A stretch of 64,000 nucleotides of DNA from Burkholderiales bacterium RIFCSPLOWO2_02_FULL_57_36 (GCA_001770855.1 MESE01000094.1:123417-187416), one strand, 5' to 3'; shown: positions 1-9,366, numbered from the stretch's first letter. Program-made: numbers and translations. The notes: generated by a model not told the origin, from the sequence alone.

Positions 1-2792
1 AGGTATTCGTATGCGCCGTCTTTCAATGCGGTGATAACGCGTCGTACCGCTTCCTCCGCATTGTCCTGGACATGCCGCATATAGGCCTGCACCACATTCA
101 GTCCGAAATGCGCGACCATCTTGCCGAACTCCTCGACACCTTTTTGATTGGCGGCGATCTGGGCGCGCAAGTCGGCCAGGTTCTGTTCCGGATTTCGGGC
201 GGGATACTTGGCGCCCGTCAGAAGCACACGCGTTTCCGCTTCACGGAAATGCCCCGCCGCGACCAGCTTGAAATTATTGATCAGCACGCCTTCTTCTTCG
301 ACCACGGTCGAATCGGGAGGCATGGAGCCGGGCGTGGTGCCGCCGATGTCGGCATGATGGCCGCGCGAGCCGACGTAAAAGAGAATTTCCGTGCCGGTAT
401 CGTTGAACACCGGCGTGATCACCGTGACATCCGGCAGATGGGTGCCGCCATGGTACGGATCGTTCAGCATGAAGACGTCGCCGGGGAACATCCCGCCGCT
501 GTTTTCGCGGATTACGGTCTTGATGCTTTCTCCCATCGAGCCGAGATGCACCGGCATGTGCGGTGCGTTCGCAATCAGGTTTCCCGCCGCATCGAAGATC
601 GCGCAGCTGAAATCGAGCCGTTCCTTGATGTTGACTGAATAGGCGGTATTTTGCAGCCGCAGCCCCATCTGCTCGGCGATCGACATGAACAGGTTATTGA
701 AAATTTCCAGCATCACCGGGTCGGCGCTGGTTCCGATCGCACGGCGTTCCGGCCGCGCTTCGGTACGCGTGAGGACCAGGTGATCCAGCGGCGTGACTTC
801 GGCCTGCCAGCCGGGCTCGACGATGGTGGTCGCATTGGCCTCGGCAATGATGGCGGGACCCTTGATGATGTCGCCCCGGCGTGTGTCCTCGCGCTTGTAG
901 AGTGCAGTGTCATGCCATTGGCCGTGGGAGAAAATGCGCACGGTTTCGGCAGCGCGCAAAGACACTTTGCGCAACGGCCGCGACGGCGCGACTTCCTGCG
1001 GCGCATCGGATGGTCCGATTGCTTCGACCGATACCGCTTCCACGATCAATGCTTTGCCGGGCATCAGAAAGGAAAAGCGTTTCTTGTATGCATCTTCGAA
1101 TTGGGTCTGCATGCTTGCAACGTTGCCGAACAGGACGATCAGCGCGGAATCCGTTCCTTCATAACGCAGATGCACGCGCCGGATGTCGCGCACGCGGGCG
1201 CGAGGAACTTCCTGGGCGATCAATTCCTGCTGTGCTTCGACTGCGAGCTGTTCCAGCTTCGATTGAATGTTCGGCAGCGCCGCATCATCGAGCCGGATTT
1301 CCATTGCCGCTTCGCGCATTGCGGTTTGATCGGCTAGTCCCATGCCATAGGCGGATAACACGCCGCCCAGCGGATGGGCGAATACCTTGGTCATGCCGAG
1401 CGCATCCGCAACCAGGCAGGCATGCTGGCCGCCGGCGCCGCCGAACGTGGCCAGCACATATTCCATCACGTCGTGGCCGCGCTGTACCGAGATCTGTTTG
1501 ATCGCATTGGTCATGTTGCCCACGGCAATGTCGATGAACCCCTCGGCGATTTCTTCCGGGAGCGACTTCTTTCCGGTGGCGCGCTCAATCTCCGCCGCCA
1601 TGTCGGCAAACGCTCGTACCGCCGCTTCGCGGTCGAGTTCCTGATCGGCGTTGGTGCCGAATACTTTTGGAAAATAAGCCGGCTGGATCTTGCCCAGCAT
1701 GACATTGCAGTCGGTCACGGTCAACGGACCGCCACGGCGATAACTTGCCGGGCCCGGATTGGCGCCGGCGCTGTCAGGGCCGACCCGATAGCGCGCGCCA
1801 TCGAAATGCAGGATCGAGCCGCCGCCCGCGGCGACGGTATGGATGCTCATCATCGGCGCGCGCATGCGCACCCCTGCCACCTGAGTTTCGAAGACGCGTT
1901 CGAATTCTCCGGCGTAATGCGACACGTCGGTCGAGGTCCCGCCCATATCGAAGCCGATCACCTTGTCGAACCCGGCGAGCTGGCTGGTCCGTACCATGCC
2001 GACGATGCCGCCTGCCGGTCCGGACAGGATCGAGTCCTTGCCGTGAAAAGTATGAGCGTCGGTCAGGCCGCCGTTCGATTGCATGAATTGCAGATTCACT
2101 CCCGGCATCTCCTGCGCCACCTGGTCCACATAGCGCCGCAGGATCGGCGACAGGTAGGCATCGACCACCGTGGTGTCGCCGCGCGAAATCAGCTTCATCA
2201 TCGGGCTGGTTTTGTGCGACACCGAAATCTGCGTGAAGCCGATGTCGCAGGCAATGCGCTCGACTTCAGCCTCATGCTGGGTGTAGCGATAGCCATGCAT
2301 CAGGACGATGGCTATCCCGCGATAACCGTTGTCGTATGCGGCGCGCAGCGCCACCCGGGTTTTCACTTCATCGAGCGGTTGAACGATATCTCCGTGTGCG
2401 CCGACGCGTTCGTCGATCTCGACCACCTGGCGATAGAGTAACTGCGGCAGGACGATATTCCGGTCGAACAGGCGCGGCCGGTTCTGATAAGCGATCCGCA
2501 GCGCATCGCGGAAGCCGCTGGTGATCGCCAGTACGGTCGGCTCACCTTTGCGCTCAAGCAGCGCATTGGTCGCGACCGTGGTGCCCATCTTGACCGATTC
2601 CACGAGTTCCATGGCGATCCGCTCACCTTGCTGCAGGCCAAGCAAATGCCGGATGCCGGCGACTGCGGCATCCCGGTACTGCTCCGGATTTTCGGATAAA
2701 AGCTTATGCGTGATCAGCGTCCCATTCGGCCGCTTCGCGACAATATCGGTAAAAGTGCCGCCTCGATCGATCCAGAATTGCCAACGTTGCAT
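1..2792 (-). CDS. 5-oxoprolinase, fused HyuA-HyuB type (partial, C-terminus off left edge)
   Basis: ATP-dependent hydrolase predicted to open 5-oxoproline (pyroglutamate) to glutamate. About 930 codons are open from the ATG at 2792 to the window edge; the family is usually near 1,200 residues, so the end is missing. The N-terminus [10 protein letters not shown] is the hydantoinase-A nucleotide-binding signature, and [12 protein letters not shown] lies mid-protein. The HyuA part runs without a break into a HyuB part containing [22 protein letters not shown] and [11 protein letters not shown]. That fusion marks the oxoprolinase type rather than separate hydantoinase subunits. It is divergent from a TRAP transporter, which could supply the substrate (inference). 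N-methylhydantoinase activity cannot be excluded from sequence alone. Confidence 0.9.
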   Translation of the reverse strand, partial: MQRWQFWIDRGGTFTDIVAKRPNGTLITHKLLSENPEQYRDAAVAGIRHLLGLQQGERIAMELVESVKMGTTVATNALLERKGEPTVLAITSGFRDALRIAYQNRPRLFDRNIVLPQLLYRQVVEIDERVGAHGDIVQPLDEVKTRVALRAAYDNGYRGIAIVLMHGYRYTQHEAEVERIACDIGFTQISVSHKTSPMMKLISRGDTTVVDAYLSPILRRYVDQVAQEMPGVNLQFMQSNGGLTDAHTFHGKDSILSGPAGGIVGMVRTSQLAGFDKVIGFDMGGTSTDVSHYAGEFERVFETQVAGVRMRAPMMSIHTVAAGGGSILHFDGARYRVGPDSAGANPGPASYRRGGPLTVTDCNVMLGKIQPAYFPKVFGTNADQELDREAAVRAFADMAAEIERATGKKSLPEEIAEGFIDIAVGNMTNAIKQISVQRGHDVMEYVLATFGGAGGQHACLVADALGMTKVFAHPLGGVLSAYGMGLADQTAMREAAMEIRLDDAALPNIQSKLEQLAVEAQQELIAQEVPRARVRDIRRVHLRYEGTDSALIVLFGNVASMQTQFEDAYKKRFSFLMPGKALIVEAVSVEAIGPSDAPQEVAPSRPLRKVSLRAAETVRIFSHGQWHDTALYKREDTRRGDIIKGPAIIAEANATTIVEPGWQAEVTPLDHLVLTRTEARPERRAIGTSADPVMLEIFNNLFMSIAEQMGLRLQNTAYSVNIKERLDFSCAIFDAAGNLIANAPHMPVHLGSMGESIKTVIRENSGGMFPGDVFMLNDPYHGGTHLPDVTVITPVFNDTGTEILFYVGSRGHHADIGGTTPGSMPPDSTVVEEEGVLINNFKLVAAGHFREAETRVLLTGAKYPARNPEQNLADLRAQIAANQKGVEEFGKMVAHFGLNVVQAYMRHVQDNAEEAVRRVITALKDGAYEY

Positions 2793-2937
2793 AAGGGCTC
2801 ACTTGGTCAGGTAATGGTGGGGATGGCGGATGAAATTGCCGCACGCATAACAGGGTTCGACGTGAAATCATAACGGGGATGGCGGGAATATGCGAGAGCG
2901 CCGCTTTGACACATGGCAGCCTCATTGTGCGTTTCTC

Positions 2938-2966
2938 TTGAGAAAAGCAATGTTTGGCACTACTCT
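2938..2966 (+). promoter_or_regulatory. Candidate sigma-70 promoter for the TRAP operon
   Basis: TTGAGA at 2938-2943 and TACTCT at 2961-2966 are separated by 17 bp and lie about 50 bp upstream of the dctP start. The boxes match the consensus only partly. Confidence 0.4.
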
Positions 2967-3017
2967 ATGGCCACGACGTAGCACTTTCAACATGACGTTC
3001 ATTTCGAGAGGATCATC

Positions 3018-3995
3018 ATGCGTTTGAGTCAGCTTGCAGTTGCTCTATCCGCCCTTGGCATTGCCGTTGTCGCCCAGGCCCAAACCCAAACCAAATGGGA
3101 CATGCCGACCGCTTATCCCGCCAACAACTTCCATACCGAAAACGTCCAGCAGTTTGCGGACGATGTCGATAAAGCGACCGGCGGCAAGCTTAAAATCACC
3201 GTGCATTCCAACGCATCGCTGTTCAAGGCGCCTGAAATCAAACGTGCCGTGCAGGGCGGACAGGCGCAGATCGGCGAAATCCTGCTGGTGAACTATGAAA
3301 ACGAAAATCCGCTGTACGGCGTGGATGGCATCCCTTTCCTTGCCACGTCTTATGCGGATTCGATGAAGCTGTACAAAGCGTCAAAAAAGGCGCAGAACGA
3401 TCTGCTGGCAAAGCAGGGCATGATGATGCTGTATGCCGTCGCCTGGCCGCCGCAAGGCATTTACTCGAAAAAGCCGATCGATTCCGCGGCCGACATGAAG
3501 GGCATGAAGTGGCGTGCGTACAGTCCATCGACGAGCAGAATCGCGGAACTGGTCGGCGCGCAGCCGGTGACCGTCCAGGCATCCGAACTGTCGCAGGCGC
3601 TGGCGACCGGCGTGGTCGAGGCCTTCATGACATCGGGCTCGACCGGCTATGACTCGAAAGTATATGAACACATCAAGAATTTTTACGACACGCAAGCATG
3701 GCTTCCGAAAAATGCAATCATCGTCAACAAGAAGGCATTCGACTCGCTCGACAAGCCGGCCCAGTCTGCATTGCTGAAGGCAGCCGAAGCGGCGGAAACC
3801 CGCGGTTGGAAAGTGTCGCAGGAAAAGAATCAATGGTATCTCGATGCGCTCAAGGAAAAGGGCATGAGCATCCACAAACCGTCAGCGAAACTGCAGGCGG
3901 ATCTCAAGGAGGTAGGCAATACGATGCTGACGGATTGGGTGAAAAAGGCCGGTCCCGAGGGGCAGGCGATTGTCAGCGCTTACGGCAAAAAATAA
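3018..3995 (+). CDS. dctP: TRAP transporter solute-binding protein (DctP family)
   Basis: Periplasmic binding protein of a tripartite ATP-independent transporter. It has 325 residues, with a signal peptide of about 21 residues ending in AQA. KGMKWRA around residues 161-167 is the conserved stretch whose Arg166 normally contacts the carboxylate of the ligand. An AGAGGATC ribosome-binding stretch precedes the ATG. It heads a dctP-dctQ-dctM unit. The ligand is not readable from sequence; divergence from a 5-oxoprolinase suggests pyroglutamate or a related organic acid, but this is inference. Confidence 0.92.
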   Translation: MRLSQLAVALSALGIAVVAQAQTQTKWDMPTAYPANNFHTENVQQFADDVDKATGGKLKITVHSNASLFKAPEIKRAVQGGQAQIGEILLVNYENENPLYGVDGIPFLATSYADSMKLYKASKKAQNDLLAKQGMMMLYAVAWPPQGIYSKKPIDSAADMKGMKWRAYSPSTSRIAELVGAQPVTVQASELSQALATGVVEAFMTSGSTGYDSKVYEHIKNFYDTQAWLPKNAIIVNKKAFDSLDKPAQSALLKAAEAAETRGWKVSQEKNQWYLDALKEKGMSIHKPSAKLQADLKEVGNTMLTDWVKKAGPEGQAIVSAYGKK

Positions 3996-4102
3996 AGCTG
4001 CCGTATCAGGATGGCGGTCCGCTTCGCATCATAGCCAATCGGGCCGCCCCGTCGGCCGGCGATTGTCGTTGTCTCGGCAAATAAATTCATCCACGGATTT
4101 CC

Positions 4103-4612
4103 ATGCGTGTGTTTCTTGACAAGCTGTACAACGCTGCAGGCTATGCCGCAGCTTTTTTCATGGTCGGCACGCTGCTGATGGTGGTCGCGGGCATCGCCGA
4201 TCGCGTGTTGGCGCTGGGCTGGCGCGGCACCGACATGTATGCCGGTTATGCAATGGCGGCATGCGGCTTCCTTGCGCTGGCGCACACCTTGAAGCGCGGC
4301 GAGCACATTCGTGTTTCGCTGATCCTGCAAGCGGTATCCGTTCGCTCCCGGCGCAAACTGGAAATATGGTCCTTGTTTGCCGCAAGCATATTGGCCGGCG
4401 CCTTTGCGTTCTACTCGATAAAACTGGCCTATCAGTCCTGGGAATTTCACGACATCTCGACCGGCAACGACGCGACGCCGTTATGGATTCCGCAGATCGC
4501 CATGGGAGTGGGCGCGATCGTGTTGTTTATCGCATTCATCGATGAATTCGTTCTGGAGCTACGCGGCCGGCGCGCGGCCGGCAATGCGGATGATGCACCG
4601 CATAACGAATAA
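4103..4612 (+). CDS. dctQ: TRAP transporter small membrane subunit (DctQ family)
   Basis: Small integral-membrane subunit that joins the binding protein to the large DctM permease. It has 169 residues and about four hydrophobic segments (near 12-32, 50-65, 90-110 and 130-150), the usual DctQ size and topology. The start ATG follows dctP by 107 nt, and the dctM start lies 26 nt beyond its stop, fitting one transcript. DctQ proteins diverge quickly, so the call rests on size, topology and position between dctP and dctM. Confidence 0.88.
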   Translation: MRVFLDKLYNAAGYAAAFFMVGTLLMVVAGIADRVLALGWRGTDMYAGYAMAACGFLALAHTLKRGEHIRVSLILQAVSVRSRRKLEIWSLFAASILAGAFAFYSIKLAYQSWEFHDISTGNDATPLWIPQIAMGVGAIVLFIAFIDEFVLELRGRRAAGNADDAPHNE

Positions 4613-4638
4613 AAACGCGAATCGGAACAAGGCCGCAC

Positions 4639-5943
4639 ATGGATCTGCTGATTACTTTCTTGTTGATTGCCGCGCTGTTCGCCATCCTTGGCTCGGGCGT
4701 CTGGATCGGGCTGGCGTTATCGGGTGTTGCGTGGATCGGCATGGAGCTGTTTTCAGCGCGGCCCGCGGGAGATGCGATGGCGGTCACCATCTGGGGTGCG
4801 TCATCGTCGTGGACCTTGACTGCGCTGCCGCTCTTCATCTGGATGGGCGAGATACTGTTTCGCACGCGTTTGTCGGAAGATATGTTCAAGGGGCTGGCGC
4901 CGTGGCTGGAGCGCGTGCCCGGACGCCTGCTGCACACAAACGTCATCGGCTGCGCGATTTTTGCCGCGGTGTCCGGTTCATCGGCTGCAACCTGCGCCAC
5001 GATCGGCAAAATGACGATACCCGAACTGACCAGGCGCGGCTATCCTGAAGACAAGATTATCGGCACGCTGGCCGGTGCCGGCACGCTCGGCCTGTTGATC
5101 CCGCCGTCGATCATCATGATCGTGTATGGCGTATCGGCCAATGTCTCGATCGCGCAATTGTTCATCGCCGGCGTCATTCCCGGTCTCTTGCTGGCAGCGC
5201 TGTTTTCCGGCTACATCGTGATCTGGGCACTCATGCATCCGAATGCGATACCGCCCGCGACCGAATTGCTCAGCTTCAGGGAAAAACTTTATGCATCGCG
5301 CCACCTGGTTCAAGTGGCACTGCTGATCGCGGTCGTCCTGGGCGCAGTGTATTCCCCTTGGGTGACACCGACCGAGGCTGCCGCAGTCGGCGTGATCGGT
5401 GCGTTGCTCCTTTCCGCTGTACAAGGATCGCTGAACTTGCATACCTTCATGGATAGCCTGATGGGAGCCACCCGCCTGTTTTGCATGATCGCGCTGATCC
5501 TCAGCGGCGCGCAATTCCTGACGCTTGCAATGGGGTATATCGGTTTGCCGCGCCATTTGGCGGAATGGATAGGCTCACTGGGCCTGTCGACCTTTATGCT
5601 GCTCGCCGCGCTGGCAGTGTTTTTCATTATTCTCGGCTGCTTCCTGGATGGTATTTCGATGGTGGTGCTGACCATGGGCGTGATTCTTCCGACTGTTGAG
5701 AAAGCCGGGATAGACCTGATCTGGTTCGGCATTTTCGTAGTGCTGGTGGTCGAGCTGGCGCAAATCACGCCACCTGTCGGATTCAACCTGTTCGTGCTGC
5801 AGGGCATGACGAAACGCCAGATTCCGTGGATCGCGAAAGTCGCGCTGCCAATGTTTTTATTGATCTTGGTTGCGGTGATGCTGGTATATTTTTTCCCGCA
5901 ATTGGTGATGTGGCTGCCAAGAACGATGAGGGGAGGGGGTTAA
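4639..5943 (+). CDS. dctM: TRAP transporter large permease (DctM family)
   Basis: Large permease subunit, 434 residues, almost wholly hydrophobic with about a dozen predicted membrane segments. Family features visible include FAAVSGSSAATCATIGKM near residues 112-130, the GTLGLLIPPSIIM stretch, and QITPPVGFNLFVL near the C-terminus. It translocates the solute driven by the sodium or proton gradient. It is the last gene of the TRAP unit, followed by about 190 bp with no recognisable gene before the PAS protein. Confidence 0.93.
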   Translation: MDLLITFLLIAALFAILGSGVWIGLALSGVAWIGMELFSARPAGDAMAVTIWGASSSWTLTALPLFIWMGEILFRTRLSEDMFKGLAPWLERVPGRLLHTNVIGCAIFAAVSGSSAATCATIGKMTIPELTRRGYPEDKIIGTLAGAGTLGLLIPPSIIMIVYGVSANVSIAQLFIAGVIPGLLLAALFSGYIVIWALMHPNAIPPATELLSFREKLYASRHLVQVALLIAVVLGAVYSPWVTPTEAAAVGVIGALLLSAVQGSLNLHTFMDSLMGATRLFCMIALILSGAQFLTLAMGYIGLPRHLAEWIGSLGLSTFMLLAALAVFFIILGCFLDGISMVVLTMGVILPTVEKAGIDLIWFGIFVVLVVELAQITPPVGFNLFVLQGMTKRQIPWIAKVALPMFLLILVAVMLVYFFPQLVMWLPRTMRGGG

Positions 5944-6137
5944 GAACTATTTCAGGGAAATGAGCCGTCGTGTCTGATGACTTTTTCTGCTGGCGTCAAC
6001 GCGCCATGTTCCCGGTCTGCCTGACGTTCAATCCATGCATGGCGTAGAGTCTCATTTATAAACATGACGCTCGATTGACATGGAGTTTTTATAGAGGTAG
6101 CTTCCCGGGGAACTTGTGGAATTCCTGAAAACACCAA

Positions 6138-6992
6138 ATGAGTCAGGCCAGCGTGAAGATTTTTTCTGAAAGAAGCAGCATGGATATCATGAACTTGAAT
6201 TTCAAATTCATCGCAGAAAATTCTTCAGAAGCGATAACGGTACTTGACCAAGACTGGAAATATTCGTTTGTGAATTACAACGCGGAACTGCTGCTGCGCC
6301 GCAAGTCCGTGGAGCTGCTCGATCAAAGCCATTGGCAACTTTTTCCGGATTTGCTGAACACTCCGGCGGAAGTGGCTCTTAGGCGGGCAATGGAAAAAAG
6401 GAGCGTGGTCAGATTCGAGCAATTTCTTCCAAAACTGTATGCATGGCATAGCATCCGCGCGGTTCCGCTGGAGTGCGGATTGATTTTGTACAGCCAAGAT
6501 ATAACCGATCGGGTTCGAACGGTACGTAACCAGGCGATACTGGCGGAAGTCCGCAGCATTCTCGAAAATGCGCCGGTCGCGATTCGAATTACGCGCGGCA
6601 GGGAACATCGGGTAGAAATGGTCAACGCGCGCTCCCGCCTGCTTTTCCCCGGCCGCAATATAGAGGGATTGTCATTGCGGCTCGCTTTGCCGGAACTTGA
6701 AGGCCAAGGTTATTTTGAAATTCTGGACCGCGTCTTTGAAACTGGAACGCCATACGAAGGCAAGGAAATGCCCGTCCGCTTTTACCACGACAAGAACAAT
6801 GAAATAGCAGAAGGATATTTCGACATTGTTTATCAGCCGCTTTTTGAAATAGACGGCCAGGTATCCGGCATTCTGAGCATGGCCACCAACGTGACCCAGC
6901 GAGTTCTAGACCGGCACCGCTTGGTAGAAGCGATCAGACAACGCGATACGTTACTTGCGGCAAAGCAGTTATCTGCATCAAACGAGACCTGA
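6138..6992 (+). CDS. PAS-domain protein without a recognisable output domain
   Basis: 284 residues containing two PAS-like modules: one around residues 25-130, ending in LILYSQDITDRVR, and one around 140-260, ending in LSMATNVTQRV. Both ends have the typical PAC form. After the second module only about 25 helical residues follow; there is no histidine kinase, GGDEF, EAL or HTH domain. No good Shine-Dalgarno precedes the ATG at 6138. The in-frame ATG at 6180, after GAAAGAAG, may be the real start (270 residues). A transposase scar and an EAL remnant follow directly, so this may be the sensory front of a protein that lost its output part. A stand-alone PAS protein is the alternative. Confidence 0.6.
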   Translation: MSQASVKIFSERSSMDIMNLNFKFIAENSSEAITVLDQDWKYSFVNYNAELLLRRKSVELLDQSHWQLFPDLLNTPAEVALRRAMEKRSVVRFEQFLPKLYAWHSIRAVPLECGLILYSQDITDRVRTVRNQAILAEVRSILENAPVAIRITRGREHRVEMVNARSRLLFPGRNIEGLSLRLALPELEGQGYFEILDRVFETGTPYEGKEMPVRFYHDKNNEIAEGYFDIVYQPLFEIDGQVSGILSMATNVTQRVLDRHRLVEAIRQRDTLLAAKQLSASNET

Positions 6993-7025
6993 CTTCATTC
7001 GATTCCTGAAAAGGTATCAAAAAAT

Positions 7026-7175
7026 TCAACAGATGGCCAGATACGCATGCGCGACCATCGCCAGCGTGATATGACGGTATCAGCCGTGCCAGCTGCGCAA
7101 TCCATTGCGCGGGGCGTTCGACAAATTGCTTCGTTATGATGTCCATTGCGCATTACTCCAACCGCCTTCAATGGA
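7026..7175 (-). pseudogene. Remnant of a transposase C-terminal region
   Basis: Read on the minus strand, one frame gives GLRSWHG, a stop (TGA where TGG is expected), then YRHITLAMVAHAYLAI and a stop. This resembles the near-C-terminal motif (RSWHGWYRHITLA) of DDE transposases of the IS701/IS4 type. SIEGGWSNAQ further upstream in the same frame may be the decayed SIEE-type segment, followed by another stop. No terminal inverted repeats or full-length transposase are present. This is pattern recognition without a search. Confidence 0.5.
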
Positions 7176-7201
7176 GGACGCTGGACCACACCGCAACCTA
7201 G

Positions 7202-7617
7202 AAAATTCATCGAATTACAACTGTAGTACTGAGTAGTACTGAGATAGATAAAACCTTCGTCGAGCATACGGCGAGCGCCATAGCCGGTCGGCAGATAGTG
7301 GAGCCGATGATCGATTTGTCGCATAAATTCGATCTGCAGGTTGTTGCCGAAAGAATGGAGGGCCTGGCGACGCTGGGCTTCCGGAACAAATGGGTTGTGA
7401 CCAAGTCCAAGGTTACGTTTTCGCAAAAGCGATGTCTGCCCCCATGCTGGTGGACTGGTTCCAGGATTTTCAATATCAAGCAGCGGAGACCGCAGCCGCA
7501 ATCGCCATCGCAAGCGGCTTGCTTGCACGCAGGCTCTTTTCGTTGCCGATAGAATTTTCTGTTTCTATCGGTAGATCAAAACAATCGCAAGTTGACTTAC
7601 CGGATTTGACAAATTAA
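7202..7617 (+). pseudogene. Frameshifted C-terminal remnant of an EAL-domain (c-di-GMP phosphodiesterase) protein
   Basis: One frame reads EIDKTFVEH and then MIDLSHKFDLQVVAE. After about 7380 the homology continues in a second frame as MGCDQVQGYVFAKAMSAPML. Together these match the end of EAL domains (KIDxxFV, IIxLAHxLxLxVVAEGVE, GCDxxQGYxF). There is no EAL motif or N-terminal half. The usual VVAEGVE is changed to VVAERME, and the lysine of KID is Glu. Truncation, frameshift and altered key residues all indicate a dead gene. It may have belonged with the PAS protein ending at 6992. Confidence 0.7.
7224..7243. repeat. Perfect tandem 10-bp duplication
   Basis: TAGTACTGAG occurs twice in a row immediately upstream of the EAL remnant. 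It shifts the reading frame by one. It could be replication slippage or a footprint of a lost insertion element. Confidence 0.8.
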
Positions 7618-7937
7618 CTTGCGGTGTTGATTGCGCCAGATGAACTCGTTGCAGGTTTTGGTTTTCCCTGTACATTGCTCAACCGGTATTTTGTCCTCCG
7701 GTCACCCATTAAATCACGTAACTCGCGTACACTCATTTGACTGACCTCATGCATGCGAATGAGCATAGAGGCGCCTACGGGCAGGCTTCGATGCCGAATT
7801 TTACTGATTACCGGCGGTGCGACTTCGAGCGCCCGACACAAGGCCGCGTCATTTTTAAGATTCAGCTTTTCAATCAATACATCCAATAAATGGTTCGGAT
7901 TATAGGATTCCTGACTGGTGAGAGTATGCTGTGTCAT
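7614..7937 (-). CDS. Small XRE-like helix-turn-helix protein
   Basis: 107 residues. The central part, LLDVLIEKLNLKNDAALCRAL followed by VAPPVISKIRHRSLPVGA, has the helix spacing of a lambda-repressor/XRE-type HTH, and RMHEVSQMSVRELRDLMG would be the following helices. The C-terminal 25 residues are polar and probably disordered. It probably binds DNA, but target and signal are unknown. It stands alone, converging on the EAL remnant. Its AT-richer surroundings differ from the housekeeping blocks. No partner toxin or phage gene is next to it. Confidence 0.65.
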   Translation of the reverse strand: MTQHTLTSQESYNPNHLLDVLIEKLNLKNDAALCRALEVAPPVISKIRHRSLPVGASMLIRMHEVSQMSVRELRDLMGDRRTKYRLSNVQGKPKPATSSSGAINTAS

Positions 7938-8367
7938 GATGCCTCGCTTTCAATAATTAGATGCAGAATGATTTCTTGTTCTCAATTATGGACATAAGCT
8001 TTGGCGCATAATTCCTCGTTAAGACTCGTCGATTTGATTTTTATCAATGAATGTTTGTCAAATAAATTGAATGCAATATTTCCCGGATTTTGCTATTGAA
8101 AGAGTTATTCCGGATTAATATTGTTTTTGTGCCTTTGTGACTTTCCATTCCGATATCAAAAGATTGACCGGTAAATTGTTACTTCACAAACGAGCTTACT
8201 TGCGATAGGTCAAAATAAGTCGAATGCTGTAAGAAATAGTTAGACATCGCAAATTGATAAAAGTGCAAGCGGTGCAATGCAGTATGAATGGAGGAAGGTC
8301 GAGGAAGACCGCGGTTTGTTTTCCTTATTTGAAAACGCATGAGTCGATACACCACCAGAGAGTTCAA
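7938..8367. other. AT-rich intergenic stretch
   Basis: About 430 bp between a minus-strand HTH gene and a plus-strand secreted protein, so it should hold both promoters. It is clearly more AT-rich than the flanking genes. I see no convincing ORF, hairpin or repeat. Confidence 0.6.
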
Positions 8368-8823
8368 ATGCTAAAACCAATCCTCCTCGTTTCTCTTTTT
8401 TCAGTCAGTTTGTTTGTGCAGGCTGCCGGAATCGGCAACATTTTCGGTGCATTGATGGGGAAATCGGGTTCTCTCGAATCGGAGACAACGGTGGACAATG
8501 TGCTAACCAAGGTGAGTGCACAAATGAATGGAAAGTTGCCGATTGCCATCGATAGCGATACACGTTTGGATAGCATCAGCGCCGTACCTGGCCGGCACCT
8601 CATCTACCACTACACGCTTGTTACCTTGAATGGTGATGATGTCAAAGCCGAAAGCTTCCATAATCTGGCAAGACCGCAACTGAAAAACCGGTTATGCGAT
8701 AGTGCCGAGATGCAAAATTTTCTGAAAAATGGTGTAACCATTTCTTACCTGTATAAAGGCAAGGATGGGCAACCGATCGGTGGGGCCAAATTTGTACCCA
8801 GCGATTGCGGCTATCAGCGCTAG
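8368..8823 (+). CDS. Secreted protein of unknown function
   Basis: The frame is open from 8254, but the ATG at 8368 is the likely start because MLKPILLVSLFSVSLFVQAAG is a complete signal peptide. This gives 151 residues. The mature part contains KVSAQMNGKLPIAIDSDTRLDSI and LIYHYTLV, and two cysteines (in RLCDS and SDCGY) that could form a disulphide. The pattern resembles small periplasmic proteins annotated as hypothetical in proteobacteria; I do not recognise a named family. There are no operon partners: the nearest plus-strand gene is about 370 bp away. The extended N-terminus from 8254 is unlikely because it would bury the signal peptide. Confidence 0.65.
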   Translation: MLKPILLVSLFSVSLFVQAAGIGNIFGALMGKSGSLESETTVDNVLTKVSAQMNGKLPIAIDSDTRLDSISAVPGRHLIYHYTLVTLNGDDVKAESFHNLARPQLKNRLCDSAEMQNFLKNGVTISYLYKGKDGQPIGGAKFVPSDCGYQR

Positions 8824-9189
8824 CTGAATTGCCTGGAGACGGATATCGAATGAACATTCGGTATCTCCGTAAAGGGTGATCAAAAGTGTGACGGGATTGA
8901 TATCCGATAACACCATTCATTCCGCCTTAATCAAATTCCCGCGCCGCAATTTTTCTTTTAATTGCGCTAATCTCTTTCGAAATGCTTTCTGTTCCGGCCG
9001 TAATTAAGATTACGCCAACATGCCCCGCACAGAATACGTAACCAATTGAAAAAATGATTGATGGATACCGCATAGAGGATATGGTGGTTGGCTTGTCGAT
9101 CGATAGCGTCCCGTTTTCCTGCATAAGTATCTTTTCGGGCATTCGATATCGACTGAGAAGCACTACTTACAGGCATTGATTCTGAAATT
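8824..9189. other. Intergenic region with an imperfect hairpin
   Basis: Just after the secreted-protein gene, about 8836-8868, GATATCGAA pairs with TTCGGTATC around a 6-nt loop. There is no clear U-run, so a terminator role is uncertain. I see no convincing gene in the rest. Confidence 0.4.
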
Positions 9190-9366
9190 ATGTGGAAGAT
9201 TATCGGGATGTTGGTCGTTTTAAGCGGTTTGTCGGCATCATGCACCGTAAACAACGATCCGGCTTCATTTCGCAGCCATGCTGACTATCGGGGTATTAGT
9301 GTTGGGTATCGCAGCGTGCAAGGCAAGTTCTGTCCGCCGGGAAAAGCACTAAAAGGATATTGCTGA
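9190..9366 (+). CDS. Small lipoprotein, 58 residues
   Basis: The ATG at 9190 opens 58 codons ending with TGA at 9364-9366. The N-terminus MWKIIGMLVVLSGLSASC is a lipoprotein signal peptide with lipobox LSASC, giving acylation at Cys18. The 40-residue mature peptide ends in FCPPGKALKGYC, a cysteine-proline-glycine tail that recurs in small lipoproteins of related bacteria as I recall them. The Shine-Dalgarno is weak (AGG about 18 nt upstream). The internal ATG at 9208 would still leave a short signal peptide. Function unknown; probably outer-membrane anchored. Confidence 0.6.
   Translation: MWKIIGMLVVLSGLSASCTVNNDPASFRSHADYRGISVGYRSVQGKFCPPGKALKGYC

Noticed and set aside
72..2441. Plus-strand ORFs of 188, 228, 206 and 355 codons at the left edge
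   Set aside because: They lie antisense to the continuous 5-oxoprolinase frame on the minus strand, contain Arg/His-rich low-complexity sequence and match no family.
2906..2934. TTGACA at 2906 as the dctP -35 box
   Set aside because: No acceptable -10 box lies 16-18 bp downstream; the pair at 2938/2961 fits better.
6995..7528. 177-codon minus-strand ORF across the EAL remnant
   Set aside because: Its reading frame is not the one carrying the transposase motif, and the plus strand has clear EAL similarity, so it is a chance open frame.
8927..9254. Minus-strand ORFs of 78 and 95 codons
   Set aside because: Overlapping each other in different frames, no ribosome-binding site, no recognisable domain; the longer one lies opposite the start of the small lipoprotein.
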